Shown: piece by piece, positions 7,022 through 13,079 of the stretch
How positions within the stretch are numbered: the first letter of the stretch is position 1
Layout: every line of letters begins with the position of its first letter
NCBI GenBank assembly: GCA_002367375.1
Contig: DFBR01000078.1
Location: forward strand, 1 to 13,079
DNA length: 13,079 nucleotides
Source: Erythrobacter sp. UBA3075
Lineage (GTDB): Bacteria; Pseudomonadota; Alphaproteobacteria; Sphingomonadales; Sphingomonadaceae
Reading direction: 5' to 3'
The notes under the pieces: model-generated
What the model was told of the DNA's origin: nothing
What the model saw: only the letters and a program-made list of their open reading frames with translations
Database searches by the model: none
Translations under genes and position numbers: made by a program

Positions 7022-7548
7022 AAGTCCAACGCGCCCTCGTCCTCTTCATCCACAATCCGAGCGCGACGTTCTGCAATGATCTGCACCATGGCCCGCGAAC
7101 CCGCGTCCACGAGTTGATAGGTGCGCGCTTCGGCAATCCATGGAGGACGTCCTTTGGCTCCCCACACCGAATCATAGCCGAGCACCAGCAAGGAGAATGC
7201 GACAATCACGATGATGACGCCTTTTAGTGCGCCAAAACCAAAGCCGAGCACACGGTCAATCGGCCCGAGGATCGACTCGCGGGCACTGCGCCCCGCAACG
7301 CGTGCGATGAGTTTCATTGCGGTATAAGGGATCAGCAAAAGCAGCGCGAAGGCGAAAATGCCCGCCGTGATCGGCGAACCCATGAATTCCAGAATTGCCG
7401 CTGTCAGATCGGTGTGGAGATAGTGGATCGCGAAGATGGCCAAAATCCATGCAGCAAGCGAAAGCACTTCCTGCACGAATCCGCGCAAAAATCCGCCAAT
7501 CGCTCCTACTCCGATAAGCAGAAGCACAATCAGATCAAAAGCCGTCAT
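7018..7548 (-). CDS. cvpA: CvpA family inner membrane protein
   Basis: The 176-residue membrane protein matches CvpA, first linked to colicin V production and now seen as a widespread envelope protein of uncertain mechanism. Hydrophobic spans are at about 4-20, 28-44, 61-83 and 101-124. Family marks include FDLIVLLLI near the start, GGFLRGFVQEVLSLAAWI (18-35), and GPIDRVLGFGFGALKG (95-110). The tail from about 135 is soluble and ends in an acidic stretch (DEEDEGALDL). The ATG at 7548 lies 10 bases after the radA stop, and the gene overlaps the NifU-like gene by four bases, so it is the second gene of the radA transcript. In many bacteria cvpA is followed by purF, but not here. Confidence 0.93.
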   Translation of the reverse strand: MTAFDLIVLLLIGVGAIGGFLRGFVQEVLSLAAWILAIFAIHYLHTDLTAAILEFMGSPITAGIFAFALLLLIPYTAMKLIARVAGRSARESILGPIDRVLGFGFGALKGVIIVIVAFSLLVLGYDSVWGAKGRPPWIAEARTYQLVDAGSRAMVQIIAERRARIVDEEDEGALDL

Positions 7549-7558
7549 GGGGCAGAGT

Positions 7559-8926
7559 TTATGCGGTGGCCATCACGCGGTCAACGAGTGACGCCACTCC
7601 GCCAATGTCTGTATAGCCCAGCTTCTTCACCTCCTGCCCGCCATCGACTGGACCGCAGGCGTGCGAAAAGCCTAGCTTGGCCGCTTCGCGCAGGCGCAGG
7701 GCCGAGTGGGCGACCGGACGCACTTCGCCAGAAAGTGAGACTTCACCCAGCCAGATTGTGTCGGCGGCCAGCGGCTTGTCAGCCAGTGCGGAAATCAATG
7801 CGGCAGCCACCGCCAGATCTGCCGCAGGATCGGACAGGCGATATCCGCCCGCGACATTGAGATAGACCTCTGCCGTCGAAAAGCTCAGTCCGCAGCGCGA
7901 TTCGAGCACAGCCAACAACATCGCGAGCCTTCCACTGTCCCAGCCGACCACCGCGCGGCGCGGTGTCGCGCCCGATTGCAACCGAACGATCAGTGCCTGA
8001 ATTTCCACCAGCACAGGGCGCGTACCTTCGATGGCGGGGAATACCGCGCTGCCCGCAATCGGTTCGTCACGGCCCGATAGGAACAGCGAGGATGGGTTGG
8101 AGACCTCCTCCAGCCCCTGCCCTTCCATCGCGAACACGCCAATCTCATCCACGGCTCCGAAGCGGTTCTTGAGGCTGCGCAGGATGCGATACTGGTGGCT
8201 ACGCTCACCTTCGAAACTCATCACGGTATCGACCATATGTTCAAGCACGCGCGGTCCCGCGATATTGCCGTCTTTGGTGACATGGCCGACCAGCACCAGA
8301 CAGGTGCCTGTGTCCTTGGCATAGCGGATCAATTCAAAGGCACTGGCGCGCACCTGACTGACCGTGCCGGGCGCGCCTTCGATCATGTCGGAATGCATGG
8401 TCTGGATCGAATCGACCACCAGCATGTCGGGTGCACCGCCCTTCCCCAATGTGGTGAGAATGTCGCGTACTGACGTGGCCGCAGCAAGTTTGATGGGAGC
8501 ATCGGCGAGGCCCAGCCGCTTGGCGCGCATCCGCACCTGTCCGGTCGCCTCTTCCCCGCTGACATAAACAACATCGCCGTCTGTCTTGGCGATGGCGGCG
8601 GCGGCTTGGAGGAGCAGAGTGGATTTGCCGATCCCCGGCTCTCCGCCCATCAGGATCGCGCATCCCGGCACCAACCCTCCGCCCAATGCGCGGTCAAACT
8701 CGGCGAGACCAGTGCTGCGCCTTTCGAGCGGCTTGGTGGGAGAATCGAGCGATTCGAAAGCGATCGCGCGCCCCCCGCTCGACAAATCATGCTTGGCGGT
8801 GAACTTCGTTTCCGGTGCTTCCTCGACCAGCGTGTTCCACTCGCTGCAATCGGGGCATTGGCCCTGCCAGCGGGTCGAGACACCGCCGCATTCGGAGCAG
8901 ATATAGCGTCTTTTGGGCTTTGCCAT
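7559..8926 (-). CDS. radA: DNA repair protein RadA/Sms
   Basis: The 455-residue product is RadA (Sms), a RecA-like hexameric ATPase that drives branch migration and processing of recombination intermediates. In order it shows the N-terminal zinc finger (C10, C13, C24, C27), the Walker A motif GEPGIGKST (95-103), a Walker B strand MLVVDS (168-173), the RadA-specific KNRFG motif (253-257) and a Lon-protease-like C-terminal domain (about 290-455) with SDPAADLAVA. Length is normal. I chose the ATG at 8926 (MAKPKRRYICSECGG) because RadA proteins begin just before the zinc finger. An upstream ATG at 8962 would add 12 residues unlike the family. It heads the minus-strand cluster radA-cvpA-nifU-like-MFS-alr and is divergent from the patatin-like gene across 109 bases. 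Confidence 0.97.
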   Translation of the reverse strand: MAKPKRRYICSECGGVSTRWQGQCPDCSEWNTLVEEAPETKFTAKHDLSSGGRAIAFESLDSPTKPLERRSTGLAEFDRALGGGLVPGCAILMGGEPGIGKSTLLLQAAAAIAKTDGDVVYVSGEEATGQVRMRAKRLGLADAPIKLAAATSVRDILTTLGKGGAPDMLVVDSIQTMHSDMIEGAPGTVSQVRASAFELIRYAKDTGTCLVLVGHVTKDGNIAGPRVLEHMVDTVMSFEGERSHQYRILRSLKNRFGAVDEIGVFAMEGQGLEEVSNPSSLFLSGRDEPIAGSAVFPAIEGTRPVLVEIQALIVRLQSGATPRRAVVGWDSGRLAMLLAVLESRCGLSFSTAEVYLNVAGGYRLSDPAADLAVAAALISALADKPLAADTIWLGEVSLSGEVRPVAHSALRLREAAKLGFSHACGPVDGGQEVKKLGYTDIGGVASLVDRVMATA

Positions 8927-8990
8927 AGGTTTCGAGGTAGCTGGAACAGAAATAGAACACAAGCCGCGTTTTCGGCAGAGGATAGCTTGT

Positions 8991-9007
8991 ATTGCCCCCT
9001 AGGCATT
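8991..9007. promoter_or_regulatory. Imperfect dyad in the radA / patatin divergent intergenic region
   Basis: ATTGCC (8991-8996) and GGCATT (9002-9007) form an inverted repeat with one mismatch around CCCTA, inside the 109-base region that must hold the promoters of both radA and the patatin-like gene. I could not pick convincing -35/-10 boxes for either direction. It may be an operator or chance. Confidence 0.2.
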
Positions 9008-9035
9008 TGCGCCGCCATCTGCCAATCAGACTGCG

Positions 9036-11363
9036 ATGCGGCAGAAAGAACTCAGGATCGCGCTTGTCTGCTACGGCGGCGTCAGCCTGTCGGTCTACAT
9101 GCACGGCGTTACCAAGGAAATCTGGAAACTCGCCCGGGCGAGCCGCGCCTATCACAGTGCCAATGTCGTTCCGCAAAAGGGTGTGGAGGGCGTTTATGAA
9201 AAGCTGCTCTACCACATCGAGTCTGCATATAATCTGCGACTCCGGATGTTGCCCGACATCATCACTGGTGCCAGCGCGGGTGGGATTAACGCGGTATTTC
9301 TCGCTCAGGCGATCTATTCGGGGCAGGATCTTGAGCCGCTAACCGAGATGTGGCTCGAGAATGCCGATGTTGAAAAGCTGGTAGCGGAAGAGGCGCGTCC
9401 GTGGTCAGACATCGCCGCCAAGCCCTTTATGCGGCCGCTCGTGTGGTATCTCAGCAATCGCCCCGGCAATGCGGTGAGCGAAAGTGTGGCGGTGGAAACG
9501 CGGGCCGAGGTGCGCCGCAAGCTGTCCAACCTTGTGCGTGGGAGATGGTTCGAACCACCTTTTTCCGGCCCCGGCTTCACCAATCTCCTCTATGATGCCT
9601 TACGCGCGATGGCAGCCGAGGAGGTGGACGATCCGCTGTTGCCGCCGGGCCATCCGCTCGACTTGCTGGTAACGGCGACCGATTATCGCGGCCACCGTGA
9701 AGTCCTGAAGCTGAACAGCCCGCCGCTGGTCGAAGAAACCGAACATCGCATGCCCATCGATTTCCGCGTTCACACGCCGAAGGAAGGCGGACAAACCCTT
9801 GCTCATCTGTGCGAACTCACGCTTGCCGCGCGCGCCACTGCCAGCTTCCCGGGAGCCTTCCCACCGCTGAGTGTGAGCGAAATCGATGATCTCGCACCCG
9901 ATGATTGGACAGGCCGCGACGCCTTCCTCCGCCGCATCATGCCAACCAATTTTGAACGTGACACAATCGACCACGTCGCGCTGATAGATGGATCGGTGCT
10001 AGTCAACGCGCCATTCGCCGGCGCGATGGCCGGGCTCAATGCACGCCCTGCGCAGCGCGAGGTTGATCGGCGATTTGTCTATGTCGATCCCAGCCCGCGC
10101 CGCCGGGCTTCGAAAAGCGGCGAAGAACTGCGCCCGGTCGGTTTTTTCTCCGCTATCTTGGGCTCACTCTCAACTATCCCGCGTGAGCAGCCGATACGCG
10201 ACAATCTCGAAACTCTGGAAGCGCAGACACGTGAAGCGCACAAATTGCGCAATATCGTGAGCGCACTGCGGCCTGAGGTGGAAGGCGTGGTTGAGAAGCT
10301 GTTCGGCCGCACTCTGTTCTTTGATCGCCCCACCCCCAAACGGCTTGCGGCCTGGCGCGCACGGGCTCAGCAGGTGGCGGCGGAGCGGGCAGGCTATGCC
10401 TTCCAATCCTACGCGCAGGCAAAGCTAACGGGCATTGTCGATCGGCTTGCGGAATTGGCCCACTCTGCAGCGCCTGATGCGAAACGGGTCGATCTGAATG
10501 TGATTACGGCTGCTTTACGGCAATCGATCGAGAAGCGCGGCCTCGACCGCCTGAGCGCGCCGGGTGGCGGGGCCAGCCCCGCGGCAATTTCATTCCTGCG
10601 CGATCATGATCTGGTCTTCCGCATTCGCCGTTTGCGCCTCTTGGCGCGCAGATTGTCGCGTGAGTGGGATGCTGACCCGGATATTTCGGACGAAGGGTTG
10701 GAGGCAGCGCGGGAGCAGGTCTACCGGGCGTCTTCACTGTATTCGATGCGCGAGGATCCGATAACGCTCGGCCCGGATTTCCCCGAAATCGCGGCCAATG
10801 CTGCCGAAGACCCTGAGGCATTTCTCGATGCGTTGGCAGAGCGGCGAACCTTGCGCGAAACCGATATCGGTGCGGAGAAAATCATCACCGAAGCGATGGA
10901 GGAGATGCCCAAGGATTTGCGCCGCAAGGTGCTGCTGACTTATCTCGGCTTCCCTTTCTATGACGTCGCGACGCTGCCTCTCTTGCGCAATGAAGGCCTG
11001 ACCGAATTTGATCCGGTAAAGGTCGACCGCATCAGTCCAGATGATGCGCGCACCTTGCGTGAAGGCGGAACGGCAGAAACTCTGCGCGGCACCGAATTCT
11101 ACAATTTTGGAGCCTTTTTTAGCCGTTTCTACCGTGAGAATGACTACATGTGGGGCCGCCTGCACGGGGCGGAACGGATGATCGATTTGATCTGCTCAAC
11201 CGTTCCGAGCGGTTTCAACAATAGTGCCTGCATCGCGTTCAAGCGCGACGCCTTCCTTGCCATCTGCGATGAGGAAGAGGAGCGCGGCCTTTGTAATGCT
11301 GGATTGGTAGAGAGCCTGCGCGAGGAAATTATCGCGAAACTCGGTTCTCCAGATCAAAGCTGA
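9036..11363 (+). CDS. Large patatin-like phospholipase (patatin-related, TIGR03607/DUF3376-like)
   Basis: The 775-residue protein has an N-terminal patatin acyl-hydrolase domain (about 7-330) and a mostly helical C-terminal part (about 340-775). The Ser-Asp dyad is visible: S80 in the nucleophile elbow GASAGG, and D318 in DGS (LIDGSVLVNAPF), where most patatins have DGG or DGA. The oxyanion segment is CYGGVSLSVYMHG (12-24), a variant of GGGxxG seen in the patatin-related TIGR03607 group, as is LDLLVTATDYRG (208-219). No signal peptide or transmembrane span is evident, so it is probably cytosolic or peripheral; lipid hydrolysis is the family's activity and the substrate is unknown. It is the only plus-strand gene. 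The ATG at 9036 is the first in frame after a TAG at 9000, but no Shine-Dalgarno is visible. It ends 33 bases from the convergent dnaJ. Confidence 0.9.
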   Translation: MRQKELRIALVCYGGVSLSVYMHGVTKEIWKLARASRAYHSANVVPQKGVEGVYEKLLYHIESAYNLRLRMLPDIITGASAGGINAVFLAQAIYSGQDLEPLTEMWLENADVEKLVAEEARPWSDIAAKPFMRPLVWYLSNRPGNAVSESVAVETRAEVRRKLSNLVRGRWFEPPFSGPGFTNLLYDALRAMAAEEVDDPLLPPGHPLDLLVTATDYRGHREVLKLNSPPLVEETEHRMPIDFRVHTPKEGGQTLAHLCELTLAARATASFPGAFPPLSVSEIDDLAPDDWTGRDAFLRRIMPTNFERDTIDHVALIDGSVLVNAPFAGAMAGLNARPAQREVDRRFVYVDPSPRRRASKSGEELRPVGFFSAILGSLSTIPREQPIRDNLETLEAQTREAHKLRNIVSALRPEVEGVVEKLFGRTLFFDRPTPKRLAAWRARAQQVAAERAGYAFQSYAQAKLTGIVDRLAELAHSAAPDAKRVDLNVITAALRQSIEKRGLDRLSAPGGGASPAAISFLRDHDLVFRIRRLRLLARRLSREWDADPDISDEGLEAAREQVYRASSLYSMREDPITLGPDFPEIAANAAEDPEAFLDALAERRTLRETDIGAEKIITEAMEEMPKDLRRKVLLTYLGFPFYDVATLPLLRNEGLTEFDPVKVDRISPDDARTLREGGTAETLRGTEFYNFGAFFSRFYRENDYMWGRLHGAERMIDLICSTVPSGFNNSACIAFKRDAFLAICDEEEERGLCNAGLVESLREEIIAKLGSPDQS

Positions 11364-11396
11364 CAGCAAGGCCTTAAGACCGAGCCGTCACGACAA

Positions 11397-12518
11397 TCAC
11401 GCTCCGAAAACATCCTTGATCTTGTTCAGGAAGCCGCGACTTTCCGGGCATTCCTCACCAGTTTCCGTTTCGCGGAATTCACACAGGATTTCTTTCTGGC
11501 GAGAAGAGAGCTTGGTCGGAGTTTCGACCATCACTTCAACCACCAGATCACCCCGCCCGCGCCCTTGCAGAACAGGCATCCCTGCGCCGCGCTTGCGCAG
11601 CTGCTTGCCCGACTGAATGCCAGCGGGAATCTCTATGGAGTGAGTTGCGCCATCAAGGCCGGGAATATCGATCGTGTCGCCCAGCGCAGCGCTGGTGAAG
11701 CTGATCGGCACCTGCGTGAACAGCGCAGAACCTTCGCGTTCGAACACGTCATGCGGTTTCACATGGACGAAGATGTAAAGGTCGCCTGCGGGCGCGCCGC
11801 GCGGACCTGCCTCGCCCCGGCCAGACATGCGGATGCGCGTGCCATTGTCGACACCTGCGGGAATTTCCACTTCGAGTGTCTGCAAGGTGTCGACTCTGCC
11901 CTCGCCCCGGCAATCACCGCACGGAGCTTCCAGAACTTCGCCAGCGCCATGGCAATTGGGACACGGCCGCTCGATGACGAAAAAGCCTTCCTTGGCACGG
12001 ACTTTTCCTGCGCCGTGACATAGTTCGCAGCGACGCCGCGATGTGCCCGGCTCTGCGCCGGTTCCGGTGCAGGTGTTGCAAGCGGTCGAGACTTCCACTT
12101 CGACCTGCGTGGTCTTGCCATGGAAGGCATCGTCCAGCGTGACCTGCATGTCATAGCGCAAATCCGCACCGCGCCGTGGACGCGCGCGCCCACCACCACC
12201 ACCGCCGCCGAAAGCGCTGCCGAAGATCGTTTCGAAGATGTCGCCAAGATCGCTGAAGTCCTGACCGCCAGCGCCCGGTCCGCCGTTTTGGAAAGCGGCA
12301 TGGCCATAGCGATCATAGGCCGCGCGCTTTTGCGGGTCTTTGAGCACTTCGTAAGCAGCGCTGATCATTTTGAATTGCGATTCAGCTTCAGCGTCGCCCG
12401 GATTGCGGTCCGGGTGATATTTCATCGCCTGTTTGCGGTAGGATGATTTCAGCGCTGCTGCGTCGGCATCGCGGGCAACGCCCAGCAACTCATAGAAATC
12501 GACTTCACCAGTAGACAT
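11397..12518 (-). CDS. dnaJ: Chaperone protein DnaJ (Hsp40)
   Basis: The 373-residue type I Hsp40 stimulates the ATPase of DnaK and delivers unfolded proteins to it. The J domain spans about 6-71 with HPD at 35-37. A Gly/Phe-rich linker follows (72-115, including a run of seven glycines). The zinc domain has four CxxCxGxG repeats starting at C147, C164, C186 and C200, all with both cysteines, and the C-terminal substrate-binding domains run from about 215 to 345. I chose the ATG at 12518 (MSTGEVDFYELLGV), where the J domain begins in relatives and where GGGGA lies just upstream. An ATG at 12545 would fall inside the intergenic hairpin. It follows dnaK by 72 bases and is surely its operon partner. 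Confidence 0.97.
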   Translation of the reverse strand: MSTGEVDFYELLGVARDADAAALKSSYRKQAMKYHPDRNPGDAEAESQFKMISAAYEVLKDPQKRAAYDRYGHAAFQNGGPGAGGQDFSDLGDIFETIFGSAFGGGGGGGRARPRRGADLRYDMQVTLDDAFHGKTTQVEVEVSTACNTCTGTGAEPGTSRRRCELCHGAGKVRAKEGFFVIERPCPNCHGAGEVLEAPCGDCRGEGRVDTLQTLEVEIPAGVDNGTRIRMSGRGEAGPRGAPAGDLYIFVHVKPHDVFEREGSALFTQVPISFTSAALGDTIDIPGLDGATHSIEIPAGIQSGKQLRKRGAGMPVLQGRGRGDLVVEVMVETPTKLSSRQKEILCEFRETETGEECPESRGFLNKIKDVFGA

Positions 12519-12537
12519 TCGGAATCCCCAAAACCGG

Positions 12538-12570
12538 ACCGCCACCGGCGCGCTGGGCGTCGGTGGCGGT
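12538..12570 (-). other. Perfect 10-bp intergenic hairpin between dnaK and dnaJ
   Basis: ACCGCCACCG (12538-12547) and CGGTGGCGGT (12561-12570) are perfect inverted copies around a 13-base loop. In the transcript the structure begins about 20 bases after the dnaK stop and ends 19 bases before the dnaJ start, directly before its ribosome site. Only CCGGTTTTGGGG follows, so it lacks a true U-tract. Likely roles are partial termination, mRNA 3'-end protection of dnaK after cleavage, or tuning of DnaJ translation; these are inference. Confidence 0.65.
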
Positions 12571-12590
12571 TACAGTTCTCATCAGGCTGT

Positions 12591-13079
12591 TTAGCCCTTG
12601 TTCTCGTCGTCGACTTCGGTGAACTCGGCCTCGACCACTTCCTCTTCCTCGGAAGGTTTGGAAGCATCGTCGCTGGCTGCCGCATCTGCGGCACCGGCAT
12701 CGGCAGAGGCCTGATCCTGTTCGTAGATCTGCTGGCCCATCTTCATGGCAACATCGGTGAGCTTCTGGCTCTTTTCCTTCATTGCTTCGACGTCTTCGCC
12801 TTCCAGCGCAGTCTTCGCTTCGGCAACGGCCGTTTCGATTTCGCCCTTCAGGCCGTCATCGATCTTGTCGCCATTCTCTTCCAGCTGCTTTTCAGTCGCG
12901 TGGACCAGACTGTCGAGATTGTTGCGGACTTCGGCGCTTTCACGGCGCTTCTTGTCTTCTTCGGCGAACTTTTCCGCATCCTGAACCATCTGTTCGATGT
13001 CGGATTCGTTGAGGCCACCAGATGCCTGAATGCGGATCTGCTGTTCCTTGCCCGTGCCCTTATCCTTGGCAGACACGTT
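12591..13079 (-). CDS. dnaK: Chaperone protein DnaK (Hsp70), C-terminal 162 residues, 5' end cut by window edge
   Basis: The visible residues begin [14 protein letters not shown], the conserved end of the DnaK substrate-binding beta domain. They continue through [13 protein letters not shown] and the helical lid (about 25-115 of the visible part) to a disordered Ala/Asp/Glu-rich tail, ending with [18 protein letters not shown]. The near-terminal acidic [13 protein letters not shown] region is typical of bacterial DnaK. The protein is the ATP-dependent folding chaperone served by DnaJ. The GTG near 13076 is an internal Val codon and not a start: the frame continues off the right edge. The ATPase domain and any heat-shock promoter are outside the window. 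dnaJ follows by 72 bases. Confidence 0.97.
   Translation of the reverse strand, partial: NVSAKDKGTGKEQQIRIQASGGLNESDIEQMVQDAEKFAEEDKKRRESAEVRNNLDSLVHATEKQLEENGDKIDDGLKGEIETAVAEAKTALEGEDVEAMKEKSQKLTDVAMKMGQQIYEQDQASADAGAADAAASDDASKPSEEEEVVEAEFTEVDDENKG

Noticed and set aside
9036..11363. Patatin-like protein as effector of a CBASS-type or other anti-phage system
   Set aside because: No cyclic-nucleotide synthase, sensor domain, toxin partner or mobile element lies nearby; the neighbours are dnaJ and radA and the protein fits the large patatin-related TIGR03607 type instead of the compact CapV type.
11364..11396. Bidirectional terminator between the convergent patatin-like and dnaJ genes
   Set aside because: The 33 bases contain only a short imperfect GGCCTTAAGACC dyad and no T-run in either direction.
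12181..12210. Trinucleotide-repeat-like CCACCACC/GCCGCC tract
   Set aside because: It encodes the glycine run of the DnaJ Gly/Phe linker and needs no further explanation.
12519..12545. Nine-residue extension of DnaJ from the ATG at 12545
   Set aside because: That start lies inside the dnaK-dnaJ hairpin and would add residues before a J domain that normally begins near the N terminus.
13074..13076. GTG as a start codon of a separate 161-residue gene
   Set aside because: The frame is open beyond it to the window edge and the sequence [13 protein letters not shown] is internal to DnaK, so the GTG is a Val codon.

Overview
This 13,079-base window looks like an ordinary stretch of chromosome from a GC-rich alphaproteobacterium, most likely order Sphingomonadales and near Erythrobacter and its relatives. 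The reasons are the PhaR-type polyester regulator, the two-cysteine NifU-like protein that follows cvpA, a ProRS of the archaeal/eukaryotic architecture beginning MSAIRHALS, and the general protein flavour. The family-level guess is inference from recognised proteins and was not computed. I see no insertion sequence, prophage, tRNA, rRNA or CRISPR array, and no gap between genes exceeds about 115 bases.

Layout. Eleven of the twelve genes lie on the minus strand, so the window is easiest to read from right to left. At the right edge is the C-terminal end of dnaK (12591 to the edge), then dnaJ (11397-12518), separated by a perfect 10-bp hairpin. Next is the only plus-strand gene, a 775-residue patatin-like phospholipase (9036-11363), convergent with dnaJ and divergent from radA. 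From radA leftwards runs a tight block: radA (7559-8926), cvpA (7018-7548), a NifU/IscU-like gene (6590-7021), an MFS transporter of the metabolite:H+ symporter type (4922-6559) and alanine racemase alr (3889-4935). Gaps in this block are 10 and 30 bases, and overlaps are 4 and 14 bases. Next come phaR (3244-3813), proS (1586-3130), a DUF805 membrane protein (962-1561) and a secreted M28 metallopeptidase whose 3' end is cut by the left edge (<1-917).

Functions. The window holds core housekeeping: protein folding (DnaK/DnaJ), recombination repair (RadA), Fe-S cluster-related function (NifU-like), cell-wall D-alanine supply (Alr), tRNA charging (ProS), and carbon storage control (PhaR). A transporter, an exported peptidase and a lipase-like protein are interspersed. 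The gene spacing suggests three minus-strand transcription units, dnaK-dnaJ, radA through alr, and proS-DUF805-M28, with phaR probably expressed on its own from a TGC-rich control region.

I did not find a convincing new multi-gene system. The items most worth a second look are small: the two-cysteine NifU-like protein, the large cysteine-bearing periplasmic insertion in the transporter that overlaps alr, the degenerate zinc site of the archaeal-type ProRS, a candidate PhaR autoregulatory site, two intergenic RNA hairpins, and the large patatin-like enzyme.
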